A stretch of 64,000 nt of DNA, taken from positions 39,448 to 103,447 of the forward strand of contig NZ_AEWH01000041.1 in assembly GCF_000190475.1 (NCBI RefSeq), written 5' to 3'. Of this stretch, positions 1 to 9,087 are shown piece after piece. The DNA comes from Ornithinibacillus scapharcae TW25 (GTDB lineage: Bacteria; Bacillota; Bacilli; Bacillales; Amphibacillaceae). The stretch's first letter is position 1, and every line of letters begins with the position of its first letter. The notes beneath the pieces are model-generated. The model saw nothing but the letters and a program-made list of their open reading frames with translations, was not told where the DNA came from and ran no database searches. A program made the translations under genes and the position numbers.

Positions 1-1253
1 GCCAATTTGACTACGCCATGATTGCATAGATAACGTACTAATTGGTGTATCACCAATTAGTATTTTTCCTTCTGTTGGTTCATGATACCTTTCAAGTAAA
101 CTGAATAGGGTTGTTTTCCCTCCACCACTTGGTCCTGCAAAGGCAATCATTTCACCAGGCTTGGCTTCAAAGCTGACATTTTTTAGTACTGGCTCATCTT
201 CCATATACGCGAATGATACATTGTTAACATGAACTATTTGATTGGCAATATCCTGGTGGATGCCCACTTGACCTGGTTCTTCTGGTATTTCTAATATCTC
301 TATAATTCGTTCTGTTGCCCCTTTAGCCTTTTGCAGCTCTGTAAAGAACATCGCAAATGATGTGATTGGATAAATGATTTGGAAGAGATAGAGTAGAAAA
401 GCGACGAGTGATCCAGTCGACATGGAACCCTCAGCAACTCGAATTCCACCATAGCCGATAATAGCAACAATAACTAGCATCATAATCGTATAAATTGATG
501 GACCAATAACTGCAAAAATCTTCGCTTCTTTTAATCCATAACGATATAATTTTTCGATTCCAGCTAATCCTTTTTTCTCTTCTACGGTTTCAGCTGTTGA
601 GGATTTCATTAGCCGTGCTTCACTAATCGTTTGTTGGATGCCACCTGTAAATGACGCAGTTTCATCTTGCATCCCTTTGGATACTTTTGCCATTCTACTT
701 CCGAGTGGCATCATAATGGCAAACGTTACAGGGACCGCGATTAACATTAATAATGTCATTTTCCAATCCATGATCATTAGGATGACAATTGCACCAATGA
801 TTGTGATGATTCCCGTAATAAACTGTGGAAAATGTTGTGTTATCAAATTTTTTACAATTCCAGTATCGTTTACAACCCGGCTCACAGATTCTCCACTAGC
901 TTGTTTATCAAAATAACTCACTGGTAAACGGATGAGTTTAAACCACATTTTCTCACGCAGTCTGGCAACAATCTTTTGACCTACATAAGCTAGTAGATAG
1001 GTGGATACCCCATCAACTATAGCTTGTAGAATAAACACAACGAAAATAATAACGATAAGTGTGACGCTTAATGCTTCTACTGAGAAGCCGTCTACAAGTT
1101 CTCTCGTCAGTAATGGGATAGAAAGTCCAACGATCATCGTAATTATACTTCCTAATAAACCAAATATTAATGCTACCCTTGGTACTTTTGTCGATAAAAT
1201 TAAAGAAATAAAGGGTTTTAACCCCTTTTTTCCACTGGCGCCTGATTTTCCAT
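1..1253 (-). CDS. ABC multidrug exporter, partial, apparent frameshift near start
   Basis: This is the N-terminal and central part of a half-size ABC exporter (transmembrane domain fused to ATPase, BmrA/LmrA-like). It would be a membrane homodimer that extrudes drugs or lipids. The window edge cuts it inside the ATPase domain. Visible are hydrophobic transmembrane segments, the coupling-region text ARLREKMWFKLIRLPVSYFD, and a Walker A motif GPSGGGKTT coded near 130-160. The best ribosome site (GAGGAG) precedes an ATG at 1253, but that frame (MENQAPVEK) stops after 11 codons. The exporter frame is entered at the six-T run at 1226-1231 (six A in the mRNA); one more A would join MENQAPVEK to KGLKPFISLI. 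A GTG at 1266 in the exporter frame lacks a well-spaced ribosome site. The family assignment is firm; whether the gene is intact is not. Confidence 0.8.
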
Positions 1254-1461
1254 TGCAGACTATCACTCCTCAAACTAGTGCTGAATTTATTTTTATTCAT
1301 CCACTCTTCATTTTACTGTATATCAAGAAATGCACCAGCGTGAAATCATTATTTTATTGCAAGAGGGTACAAGTAAACGGCCAAATTCTTCCCGTGTTCC
1401 ATTGAAGGCCATATCACTTTTTCAGAATTCAAGTTACTTGGAAACTTCATACCAACATAAA

Positions 1462-1502
1462 ACGTCTTCTCCCTACGAAAAAGCACCGTATGAAGAAGAC
1501 GT
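1462..1502. repeat. Inverted repeat between exporter and PepSY gene
   Basis: ACGTCTTCT at 1462-1470 pairs with AGAAGACGT at 1494-1502, with an inner TACG/CGTA pairing. There is no clear T-run on either strand, so it may be a weak terminator or an operator. The rest of the 1254-1573 interval shows nothing else I recognise. Confidence 0.4.
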
Positions 1503-1573
1503 ATGGATTTGTGTAATTTATTCAATATCAATTTAACTTTGGAAAGTGCACCTTTTCTATAACAGTCAATTGA

Positions 1574-2137
1574 TTAATCTATCTCTACTTCTAATATTTC
1601 TCCTGTCACAGCATCAAGTGTAATATCCGCCTCGCCAACATCTGTTCTGAGTTCTAGATCATATTCATAACGACCATCATCTTCATCCAGCTCGATTTCT
1701 ATTACCTTTCCACCGAGTTCTCCTACTGCAATCTCCTTGGCCTTTTCCACTGTGATGAAGTCTGCAAAATTATACTCACTTTTTTCCTCTTCCATACTGT
1801 CATCATCAAAATCTACTGTTAATACTTCTCCTGTCGAAGCATCAATATCAATTTCATAATCTTTATTACCTTGTTCGATATCTACTTCATAGTATAGACG
1901 GCCATGTTCCTTCTCTAAGTCTATACTTTCAACATATCCATCTTGTTCAGATAGAGCAATCTTTTGGACTTCCTTTACAGAAAGTAAATCTTCCTTATCA
2001 ACAACAACTCCCGACTTAACAACGCCCTCCTTCTGTACATCATTCACTTCATTCTCATTCATGCTAGCTGCAACCATTGTTGTACCGCCTAATAGTAGCC
2101 CCACCGTTACGACACCAGTAATTAATTTCTTATTCAT
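1574..2137 (-). CDS. Exported PepSY-domain protein
   Basis: The protein has about 187 residues, an N-terminal signal peptide (MNKKLITG followed by a hydrophobic core, cleavage near AAS) and two PepSY modules. Each module ends in the typical strand text: DIDASTGEVL around residue 80-110 and TLDAVTGEIL near the C-terminus. It is very acidic. PepSY domains occur in secreted or membrane proteins and are linked to peptidase inhibition or peptidoglycan and metal handling; no catalytic residues are seen. Two adjacent ATGs follow AAGGAGGAATT. The second is better spaced and was chosen; the first would add one Met. It lies downstream of the lia operon but behind a terminator-like hairpin, so it is probably transcribed separately. 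Confidence 0.8.
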   Translation of the reverse strand: MNKKLITGVVTVGLLLGGTTMVAASMNENEVNDVQKEGVVKSGVVVDKEDLLSVKEVQKIALSEQDGYVESIDLEKEHGRLYYEVDIEQGNKDYEIDIDASTGEVLTVDFDDDSMEEEKSEYNFADFITVEKAKEIAVGELGGKVIEIELDEDDGRYEYDLELRTDVGEADITLDAVTGEILEVEID

Positions 2138-2360
2138 CATAATTCCTCCTTATCTTCTTATCTACACTATATCCTGCAAAAATAAGAGAATAAGGAAATT
2201 AAGATTAGAATTTGATGAGAAATAAGAGTTAAGTCAAATAGATTTAGTTAAAAGGTGTTACAAGCACTTAGGCCTTAGGTTATACAAAAATTTACAGGTT
2301 AAATCATTCTATTCCGAATTCTTTTAACCCTAGGGGCAAAGGGCTATTAAAAACCAATAT

Positions 2361-2400
2361 AAAACAGAGACACAGTGCCTTAATATACACTATGTCCCTA
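2361..2400 (-). terminator. Probable terminator of lia operon
   Basis: On the minus strand an imperfect 12-base stem (AGGGACATAGTG with CACTGTGTCTCT) is followed by GTTTTATATT. It sits just behind the liaR stop codon. Confidence 0.55.
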
Positions 2401-2413
2401 TTACTTTAATACG

Positions 2414-3046
2414 CTACTGCGCCAAATCATGTTTAAATGCATAAATAACAGCCTGTGTCCGGTCCTGCACCTCAAGTTTCCCCAAAATATTACTAACATG
2501 CACTTTAACTGTTTTCAATGCAATAAATAACTCATCAGCGATTTCTTGATTGGATTTCCCTTGTGCCACTAACAGAAGAATTTCCATTTCACGGTCGGTT
2601 AATTGTTCATGGAGATGTACGACAGGCTTTTCACGCATTTTGGTCATAATTTTCCCGGTTACTTCCGGCTCTAGAACAGATTGCCCTTCGTGTGTGGAAC
2701 GAATGGCTTTTGCTATTTCTTCCGCTTTAGATGTTTTTAACATATAACTTGTCGCACCAGCTTCAAGTGCTGGATATACTTTTTCATCGTCTAGAAAGCT
2801 TGTGACGATAATAATCTTAGCTTCTGGCCATTTCTCTATAATTCTTTTTGTTGCTTCAATTCCATCCATCTCTTTCATGACAAGATCCATTAGAATTATA
2901 TCTGGTTTCAGTTCTAATGCTAGCTCAACTGCAGGGGCACCATCACTTGCCTCCGCTACGATTTCAATATCTGGTTGTGCTGAAAGGTATGCTGATACAC
3001 CGATACGTACCATCTCATGGTCATCTGCGAACAAGACTCTAATCAC
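2414..3046 (-). CDS. liaR: NarL/LuxR-family response regulator LiaR
   Basis: This 210-residue cytoplasmic DNA-binding response regulator has a receiver domain (residues 1-120: acidic DD near residue 8-9, phospho-acceptor Asp in IILMDLVM near residue 54, TS near 82, K near 104). It ends in a LuxR-type helix-turn-helix ([20 protein letters not shown], then [14 protein letters not shown]). In Bacillus, LiaR is phosphorylated by LiaS in response to lipid II-cycle antibiotics and activates liaIH. Its start overlaps the end of liaS by four bases (ATGA), so the two are translationally coupled. The pairing with liaS, liaF, liaH and liaI makes the assignment strong. Confidence 0.9.
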   Translation of the reverse strand: MIRVLFADDHEMVRIGVSAYLSAQPDIEIVAEASDGAPAVELALELKPDIILMDLVMKEMDGIEATKRIIEKWPEAKIIIVTSFLDDEKVYPALEAGATSYMLKTSKAEEIAKAIRSTHEGQSVLEPEVTGKIMTKMREKPVVHLHEQLTDREMEILLLVAQGKSNQEIADELFIALKTVKVHVSNILGKLEVQDRTQAVIYAFKHDLAQ

Positions 3047-4083
3047 TTCTGTTCACCTTCCTTCCGTAAAATTGGAACTCTAACATCTAACTGTGTTCCC
3101 TCATTAGGTAACGAAATAATCTTGATGGTTCCGCCAACCTCTAATGCGCGTTCTTGCATATTTTGTAGCCCGTATGATCCTGCTTTCACTTTGCTCATGT
3201 CAAAGCCAACACCATTATCCTTTACTCGTAAAATAGCTATATCATCTCGTTTCACCAACATGATATGTAGCGTAGTGGCTTTCGCGTGACGTAATGTATT
3301 CGATACTGATTCTTGCAACACTCTGAAAAGTTGGTCCTCGACACCCTTATCTAGATTAAAATCCTCAACCTTCCAAGTGATTTCCATTGGTACCTTTTGC
3401 TTCAATTCCACTAGTAATTCAACTGTGGCTTCTACAAGCGATTTCCCTTTTAATGCGACAGGTCGCAAATGTAAGAGTAACGCTCGCATCTCTAACTGTG
3501 ATTGTTGAATCATATTTTCAACTAGTTGTAACTGTTTTTTTAATATATCACTCATATTACTGGATGTTTCATTAATTGCAGACATCATCATGGATGCTGC
3601 AAATAATTCCTGACTGACCGAATCGTGTAACTCTCTAGCTAAGCGATTACGCTCTTGTATGACAATTTCTTGCAGACTTTGCTCTCTTTCTTCTGCTCTC
3701 TTCGTTGCAAGATTTTGAAAAAGCTCTGCTTGTTTTGTAATTTTTTCTTGTAGCTGGCTCATTTTTTGTGTAAGGCTGTTCAATTCTTTAAATGTATCGG
3801 CTTCTGTATCAATATTTTGACCTTTAACTAAGCTATCCAGTTTTCGGTCCATATATTGGATTCGCTGTTTCCAATACCAACCAATAGATATGCCCATCAT
3901 CGAACCTGAAATAACTGCAATACCAAGAATTGTTACGAGAAAAGATACATCACCAATCTTCATCTCCTGGAGATTAGCCCAACTAAAATCCTCTTGTATG
4001 ATTAAACTTAACCCAACCGTTAAAACGACCAATACCAAACTATACATAATTCCGATCATCATATGGCGAAGAACTGTCATCAT
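3043..4083 (-). CDS. liaS: Envelope-stress sensor histidine kinase LiaS
   Basis: This 346-residue membrane kinase of the HisKA_3 (VraS/LiaS) type has two N-terminal transmembrane helices separated by a very short extracellular loop, which is typical of intramembrane-sensing kinases. A HAMP-like or coiled-coil segment follows, then the phospho-acceptor box [16 protein letters not shown] (His near residue 155) and a HATPase_c domain with NTLRHAK (N box) and VKDNGVGFD (G1). The ATG overlaps the liaF stop by four bases and the stop overlaps the liaR start, so liaFSR is one translationally coupled block. LiaF normally holds LiaS inactive until cell-wall stress occurs. Confidence 0.9.
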   Translation of the reverse strand: MMTVLRHMMIGIMYSLVLVVLTVGLSLIIQEDFSWANLQEMKIGDVSFLVTILGIAVISGSMMGISIGWYWKQRIQYMDRKLDSLVKGQNIDTEADTFKELNSLTQKMSQLQEKITKQAELFQNLATKRAEEREQSLQEIVIQERNRLARELHDSVSQELFAASMMMSAINETSSNMSDILKKQLQLVENMIQQSQLEMRALLLHLRPVALKGKSLVEATVELLVELKQKVPMEITWKVEDFNLDKGVEDQLFRVLQESVSNTLRHAKATTLHIMLVKRDDIAILRVKDNGVGFDMSKVKAGSYGLQNMQERALEVGGTIKIISLPNEGTQLDVRVPILRKEGEQK

Positions 4084-4805
4084 ATCCGCTTCACCTCAAT
4101 ATCACCGGAAAATAAAGAGGTTATGATTTTCACCCTTGGATAGGTCGTATCATAATTTTCTGTTTGGTAAAGTAGTGATTTATTTACAAGATTCCTATCT
4201 TCTTCATTGAAGATAAATGCTCTACCAAACACAGAACTATGATGAATACTAACCTCTACTTCATAAGGTACATAAATCTCAATATTCCCAATTAAATGGC
4301 GAATCGAGATAATCGCCGTGTCATTCGGAAGTACCGTGTTACTTAAATCAATTACCCGATCGCCAAATACACCATGTATATTAACATCTCGCCATTGATA
4401 AGCTATATCCTCTGTTCGGACATCATCAAAAAATGTGTTCGTAAAGAGTGGTTTTATTTTCACAAGCTTATCTTGATGAATAACATCGCTAGGAAGATTC
4501 GGTTCAAAGTCTTTACGCTTTTTGGATTCAGAATAATCCTTCAGCCATAATATGATAGCCACGACAATTAGAAAGCGGACAGCCCATAGATTTAATATGG
4601 AAAAAACAAAGAAAATGACGAATATTCCAAATAACACTTTGCCCCATAAATGTTGGAAGTTTTTCCATCCAATATAGGCAAATATGGCAGAAAAGACCGC
4701 TGGAATTATCGCTCCGCCAAAATGGAATATTATCTCAAAAATAAGGAGGATTACTCCTACGATTACTATCCAGTTAAAAGTATCAGTTTTCAGTTTTTTG
4801 AACAT
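4080..4805 (-). CDS. liaF: LiaF-type membrane inhibitor of LiaRS
   Basis: The 241-residue protein has an N-terminal membrane region of about four helices (residues 10-100). A soluble C-terminal domain follows (DUF2154-like beta-rich domain, residues 130-241, ending GDIEVKRI) that is characteristic of LiaF/VraT/YvqF proteins. In Firmicutes, LiaF represses the LiaS kinase in the absence of stress. A ribosome site GGGAGGA precedes the ATG. It overlaps liaS by four bases. A strong hairpin separates it from liaH upstream, consistent with weaker expression of liaFSR than of liaIH. Confidence 0.88.
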   Translation of the reverse strand: MFKKLKTDTFNWIVIVGVILLIFEIIFHFGGAIIPAVFSAIFAYIGWKNFQHLWGKVLFGIFVIFFVFSILNLWAVRFLIVVAIILWLKDYSESKKRKDFEPNLPSDVIHQDKLVKIKPLFTNTFFDDVRTEDIAYQWRDVNIHGVFGDRVIDLSNTVLPNDTAIISIRHLIGNIEIYVPYEVEVSIHHSSVFGRAFIFNEEDRNLVNKSLLYQTENYDTTYPRVKIITSLFSGDIEVKRI

Positions 4806-4837
4806 CGTAAGAATCCTCCCTAACTTCTTAACGTTAC

Positions 4838-4865
4838 ACAGGCTCAGGGTTAACCTTGAGCCTGT
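4838..4865. terminator. Hairpin between liaH and liaF
   Basis: A 12-base stem with one mismatch (ACAGGCTCAGGG/CCTTGAGCCTGT) closes a TTAA loop between liaH and liaF. It has no T-run on the minus strand, so it is more likely an attenuator or mRNA-processing or stability element than a full terminator. In B. subtilis the major lia transcript likewise covers only liaIH. Confidence 0.55.
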
Positions 4866-4896
4866 CAGTAGTATACCATTTTTTGGCTAGTTTTCG

Positions 4897-5541
4897 TTAA
4901 GATTGATTAGCTTGTTTTTCCTTTTCTTGCATCTCTTTTTCTAATTTGGCAATTTTACTGTCAAATGTACTTTTATAATATGCACTATTGACCTTATATT
5001 CAAGATTATCGATATACCGTTCCATCTCAGCAAACTTTGAAAATGGTTTATCCGATACCTCTTCCATCACTCTATTTATCTGATGATTGGCATGAAGCAC
5101 GTTTTCCCGACCCATTAACTCCATTCGACGTAGACGCATATCTTTAATTCGATGTTTCATTTCTTCATATTTTTGTTCTAGGTCTTCTAATTGCTCGATT
5201 GCTTCCTGACGGGAAGCTTTCATTCTCTCTGCGCGAGCTTGATACTCTTCCTGCTCTTTTAGTGCAAAAGCGTGCATTTGCTCTTCTCCAGATTTTTCAG
5301 CTATAACGGCTTGCTTTTGTCGCTTTTCAGCCATTTCTGTAGCCCTTAAATATTCTTTGGAAAACTCATCTTTCAACTTATATTGCCTCTCAATAAGCTT
5401 TCGCACCTTTTCTACTTCTTGCTCTGCCTGGCGTAAATATTGGTTTAATGCGCCGATAGGATTTTTTTGTTCTTTTTTATCTAATAGATCGTGTAAATCC
5501 GCTTCTATTGAGTCCTTAATACGTGTAAAAATATTTGTCAT
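4897..5541 (-). CDS. liaH: PspA/IM30-family protein LiaH
   Basis: This 214-residue, almost wholly alpha-helical coiled-coil protein is rich in Glu, Lys, Gln and Arg. It begins MTNIFTRIKDSIEADLHDLL, the usual amphipathic N-terminal helix of PspA/IM30/LiaH proteins that binds stressed membranes. Family members form large ring or rod oligomers that protect the cytoplasmic membrane. The start was set at 5541 because AAAAGGAGAGA lies correctly upstream; an upstream ATG at 5577 would include that ribosome site in the coding region. It lies directly after liaI and before liaF, as in the Bacillus lia operon, but no liaG is present. Confidence 0.9.
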   Translation of the reverse strand: MTNIFTRIKDSIEADLHDLLDKKEQKNPIGALNQYLRQAEQEVEKVRKLIERQYKLKDEFSKEYLRATEMAEKRQKQAVIAEKSGEEQMHAFALKEQEEYQARAERMKASRQEAIEQLEDLEQKYEEMKHRIKDMRLRRMELMGRENVLHANHQINRVMEEVSDKPFSKFAEMERYIDNLEYKVNSAYYKSTFDSKIAKLEKEMQEKEKQANQS

Positions 5542-5576
5542 TATTGGGTCTCTCCTTTTAAATTTATTTTTATGCA

Positions 5577-5665
5577 TGGCCCGGGCGGGGTGTGGAACTA
5601 TGTTGCCGCAGGCAGGACCATGTTCCCTCGCGGTGGGAGCATCTTTCTCATTTTTTCGCTCAACG
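5577..5665. repeat. GC-rich intergenic element between liaI and liaH
   Basis: This stretch is markedly richer in G and C than its surroundings (it begins GGCCCGGGCGGGGTG). It contains a segment, TGTGGAACTATGTTG and what follows, that aligns with the intergenic stretch at about 26002-26040. It has no open reading frame. It is probably a dispersed Bacillaceae intergenic repeat inside the lia operon, possibly structured in the mRNA. Confidence 0.4.
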
Positions 5666-5694
5666 TAGCCGCATCTGTCACAGCTTAAGTTAAA

Positions 5695-6048
5695 TTAATT
5701 ATTTAATTCTGCCCATTGACGCTCAAAGTTTGTAAATGGATCATCTTCATCAGAAGAAGATTTTATTGGTGTTTGTTCTTTCTTTTTCCAGTTTTTGAAA
5801 ATCCAGTACAGAGCAAATCCCGCTGCGATACCTAAGACTGCATAAATATTAGCAAAACCAATTCCTAGGATTAGTAACCCTAGAATTACCCAGCCAATCT
5901 TACCTGCAACCGAATTACTCTTTACAAACTTCTTAAATACGAGGTAAAGCAACCATGCGCTAAGACCTAGTAAAACCATTGGTCCAAGATTTGCTAATAA
6001 AACAAACAGGGCGATTAACCCTCCTACAAATAGCATAAATTTTCTCAT
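5695..6048 (-). CDS. liaI: Small membrane protein LiaI
   Basis: This 117-residue protein has two to three transmembrane helices within residues 1-80 and a charged cytoplasmic tail with an acidic stretch (SSSDEDDPFTNFERQWAELN). LiaI in Bacillus is a small membrane protein that anchors LiaH at the membrane and is the first gene of the LiaR-activated operon; position and topology match. The start at 6048 was chosen because AAAGGAGG lies eight or so bases upstream; a further ATG at 6072 would precede that site. I could not recognise a LiaR box with confidence upstream. Confidence 0.8.
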   Translation of the reverse strand: MRKFMLFVGGLIALFVLLANLGPMVLLGLSAWLLYLVFKKFVKSNSVAGKIGWVILGLLILGIGFANIYAVLGIAAGFALYWIFKNWKKKEQTPIKSSSDEDDPFTNFERQWAELNN

Positions 6049-6285
6049 GCAATTGCCTCCTTTCTTTATCATGTCTTAATCTTATCGAGAAAAGCGTTTT
6101 TGGATAATGAGCCTCAGCTATATTTTCCAGTAGGACTTAAGGCGTATATCTACATAAGGCTTTCTAGCAGAGTGACTATTGATACGGGATATTAATAATG
6201 TATTGGAAAAGGTAAAATTGCGGTCACATAGATTACAGATGCGCTTACTTCTGGTTTACTTGGAATTTTCGGTACATATAACTTG

Positions 6286-6325
6286 GGAGAAAACAAAATA
6301 AAGCGCCTGGATTTCCCAAGCGCTT
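6286..6325 (-). terminator. Terminator of LprI-like lipoprotein gene
   Basis: On the minus strand the stem AAGCGCTTGG/CCAGGCGCTT is followed by TATTTTGTTTT, directly behind the lipoprotein stop codon. Confidence 0.7.
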
Positions 6326-6348
6326 CTAATGTTTAAAACATATTCCGA

Positions 6349-6933
6349 TTAATTCATATAATTGTTTACTAATGTATAGCTTCTTTCTTTTGTCCACTCA
6401 GCGAGTGATTTGGAATAAACAAATGGAGCCAAAGAGCCACCCATATATTCATCTGATGCATTCTCTGCCGCTATGTCTCTCTCCTCTATCCACTTTCGCT
6501 GCTCAACACGTAAGACATCCATTTCTTCTTTCGACAGTTGAGATTCTAGTTCACTATATACTTCATTCATAGCTTTATCCCATATTTGGTAGATTTCGTC
6601 CTGTGCCTTATTCATTTCTGATTGATTACCATTTTCGGCTATTTCTTTTAATTCTGTTACGCTTTCTTCTGTATCATCTAACTTTTTAAGAGATTCTTCT
6701 TTAGTCATGATTGTTTTATCATTCAGGGAACCTGTATTCGATACTTCTTCATTCGTATTCTCGTTCTGTTCTTCGCTTAGAAATTGACTAACCTTTTCAG
6801 AGTCCTGTTCTACTTTTACTGCTTCATTAGACGCGTGAGTACTAGATGTAGGATTTTCTGATGTCGGTGAATTGTCAACACCACATCCCACTACAAATAG
6901 AAATGGTAGTATGATTACTAGTAACTTCTTCAA
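6349..6933 (-). CDS. LprI/DUF1311-family lipoprotein
   Basis: This 194-residue lipoprotein has a lipobox FVVGC (Cys17), a low-complexity Ser/Thr/Glu linker to about residue 100, and a C-terminal LprI_N (DUF1311) domain. The domain shows VEQRKWIEERD, then GGSLAPFVYSKSLAEWTKER, close to the family pattern Q..W...RD...GGS.AP..Y..CL...T..R, although the usual cysteines of that pattern are replaced (here N and S). LprI of Mycobacterium inhibits lysozyme; whether this Gram-positive surface protein does so is inference. The gene has AGGGAGGATATAT upstream and its own terminator. Confidence 0.75.
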   Translation of the reverse strand: MKKLLVIILPFLFVVGCGVDNSPTSENPTSSTHASNEAVKVEQDSEKVSQFLSEEQNENTNEEVSNTGSLNDKTIMTKEESLKKLDDTEESVTELKEIAENGNQSEMNKAQDEIYQIWDKAMNEVYSELESQLSKEEMDVLRVEQRKWIEERDIAAENASDEYMGGSLAPFVYSKSLAEWTKERSYTLVNNYMN

Positions 6934-7470
6934 ATATATATCCTCCCTGTTAGAAACTCCATCTATTATAACAGACGAGTCAAATTCATAAAAAATATTA
7001 TAAATCTTCGTTAATGTTTACCTAGGCTTACTGTTTTAGATAGAGTAATCACTATACCATTAGACTAGAACCATTCCGTTTGTTATATAATTAATTACAT
7101 GTAGTATATCGTCTCGATGATCATTGGTAGGGTTAACAGAGATACCCCCCCTCATACATCCAATCCGAAGATATCACGGTGCTTAAAGAGCGATTTCACC
7201 ATTTTATCATTTTCTTAAGTCTAAAAGTCCAATAATCCAACACTGTTACAGCATCACTGTTATCTAGTACATCCTTCCCAATAGTTACTTCTCTTCATTC
7301 TTAAAAATATCTTAGGTATCGTAATTATTTTTCTCTTTATAGTAATTGTCGAAAGTTATTTATTTTCAACGTATGAAACCTGTGTTAACCTTACATTATC
7401 CTATTGTCTGAAGAGTTAGGATTCTTAGGTTAAAAACTTTCAATAAATTAATGTAAGGGGTGAAAGTTTC
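6934..7470. other. Intergenic stretch without recognisable gene
   Basis: This AT-rich interval has stop codons in all frames. I see only scattered short frames and a C-run (near 7145-7152), and nothing I can assign. The end (7440-7470) holds the ribosome site AAGGGGTGA for the small gene that follows. Confidence 0.4.
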
Positions 7471-7620
7471 ATGACGCTTTTATTTATCATTGGTTTACTA
7501 TTACTTGGATTGATAACTTTAATAATTGGTTTTATTACAAAAATAAAATGGGTAAAAATAGTATCAATAATTCCACTCGGTATATCTGGGTGGCAACTAT
7601 TAACTATGTTTTTACTTTAA
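7471..7620 (+). CDS. Small two-helix membrane protein (49 aa)
   Basis: A 49-codon frame starts MTLLFIIGLL and ends LLTMFLL. It has two hydrophobic helices (residues 2-22 and 30-49) separated by a short basic turn (TKIKW). AAGGGGTGA lies eight bases before the ATG and a perfect hairpin terminator begins one base after the stop, which together support a real gene. I know no family for it. Possible roles are a regulatory small membrane protein or a toxin-like peptide; neither can be shown from sequence. Confidence 0.6.
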   Translation: MTLLFIIGLLLLGLITLIIGFITKIKWVKIVSIIPLGISGWQLLTMFLL

Positions 7621-7621
7621 T

Positions 7622-7658
7622 AAAGCTAACTAGAACTTTCTAGTTAGCTTTATTTTTT
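7622..7658 (+). terminator. Intrinsic terminator of 49-aa gene
   Basis: A perfect stem AAAGCTAACTAGAA/TTCTAGTTAGCTTT is followed by ATTTTTT, immediately after the stop codon. Confidence 0.85.
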
Positions 7659-7993
7659 CGAAACCTTCACAATACATCAATTGAACTTTAAACATATTTT
7701 CCCTAAATAATTCGGTCTTTCCATATTATAATTATCTAATTAGAGTTAGTACCACCTCCCCCAATTATTATGTCGAAAATTTCCATATTTTACGTCACAT
7801 CTTGTCAAAACTATCAATATTCGCAGATTCCAGTACCTATTTTCCCAAACACAAGCATATGCCGACTTGATATAATTTATTATAGAAATAATTTCCATAT
7901 AAAAAGGAATTTACATCATTTTTATAAAAGGAGGTCAATAATTAAATTTTCTTTTGTATTTTATACAAAAAATAAAAGGAAGCGAAGATTAGG

Positions 7994-9064
7994 ATGAGTA
8001 AAAAGAAAATTATTTTGCTAATGGTCGGAATATTAATAGTTGCATCTGCAACTGTAGTAGGAGCCCAAAATGGGACCTTGCAGCAACTGTTATCAAAGGA
8101 TGAGGATGTATTAATGTCAGAATTAAAAACTACTAGCAATGAAGAGCTAATAGTTAAAATCAATGAATTATCTCGAGAAATAACACCTTCAGGGGATATA
8201 AATATTCTAATACCATTTGTCTCGGAATTATTTGATAGAAAAGATCAATTTAAAGATACAGATTTATTGGGCCATATTAAAGATGAATCAAATACGATTA
8301 TCCTAAGAGAAACAATAGTAGATTTATACCTTCATAAGAATGAAAACCAAACTGTTAGTAATGAGCTAAAGGATATACTTAAGGATAAAGACATTGATAA
8401 GAGAGTGAAAACTAGAATTGTCTCTCAAGGTAAATTTGCCAAAGGCGATATCGAGTTACTGAGGCAATTGATAGCTAATAATGATGATTTATTAGCTTTT
8501 CATAGTCTAAAGTCTTTAAGTAAAGTCGATTCTACTGCAGGATTCGAAGTTGCTCAAAAACTACTTGATGAGAAGGATACTATTTCAAATGATAAATTAT
8601 CTGCTGCCCTACAGGCTACATCCGATCATTTGAAAGAGATGAATCAGGAAATATATGAATATGAAAAACTAGAAAAGAATTTTTTAGAAATCAGTTTCCA
8701 ACTATTAGAATCAAATCCTGATTTATATATTAAGGACTCTGCATTCTTCTCCGTAACAGACTTACAAAGTGAAAGTGCAATAAAGAGAATTATGACAAAC
8801 AATTTTATAGATAGGGAATTAAAGGTTTATTCAATTGATCAACACTATATGATTCTATTAGAAATGCTGGAGGATAATCCAGAAAAGGAAGATATTGAAT
8901 TTGTTTTATCAGCTATGGAAATGCATCCAATTTTAGATTTTATAGATCCGTTAAAAGAAATTTCAGAAAAGGTTAAGGATGTACAATTAAGAGATAGAAT
9001 TATACAGGTAATTGAGTATATTGACGCAAATGGTTTACCAGGTAATGAAAAATGGCTGGATTAA
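7994..9064 (+). CDS. Exported helical-repeat protein, unknown function
   Basis: The 356-residue protein begins with a signal peptide (MSKKKIILLMVGILIVASA, cleavage near VGAQ at about residue 24). The remainder is acidic, almost entirely helical and shows no cysteines or catalytic motif. Segments such as LRQLIANNDDLLAFHSLKSL and EDIEFVLSAMEMHPILDFID look like degenerate HEAT-type helix pairs (repeat assignment is my inference). AAAATAAAAGGAAGCG precedes the ATG. The following gene starts 24 bases after its stop and also encodes an exported protein, so the two form an operon. I do not recognise a named family. Confidence 0.7.
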   Translation: MSKKKIILLMVGILIVASATVVGAQNGTLQQLLSKDEDVLMSELKTTSNEELIVKINELSREITPSGDINILIPFVSELFDRKDQFKDTDLLGHIKDESNTIILRETIVDLYLHKNENQTVSNELKDILKDKDIDKRVKTRIVSQGKFAKGDIELLRQLIANNDDLLAFHSLKSLSKVDSTAGFEVAQKLLDEKDTISNDKLSAALQATSDHLKEMNQEIYEYEKLEKNFLEISFQLLESNPDLYIKDSAFFSVTDLQSESAIKRIMTNNFIDRELKVYSIDQHYMILLEMLEDNPEKEDIEFVLSAMEMHPILDFIDPLKEISEKVKDVQLRDRIIQVIEYIDANGLPGNEKWLD

Positions 9065-9087
9065 TTTTTAAAGGATGAGGTGATTAC

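Noticed and set aside
1013-1300. A 95-codon minus-strand frame starting MNKNKFSTSL
   Set aside because: It overlaps the ABC exporter in another frame and gives no protein-like pattern; the exporter frame is clearly the coding one.
6190-6345. Short plus-strand frame reading ITDALTSGLLGIFGTYNLGE, reminiscent of a phage-type protein tail
   Set aside because: Too short, an in-frame stop precedes it, there is no start signal, and it overlaps the lipoprotein terminator; a chance frame cannot be excluded.
7140-7200. C-rich spot and a short minus-strand frame (MVKSLFKHRDIFGLDV)
   Set aside because: No ribosome site, no conservation clue and only 16 codons.
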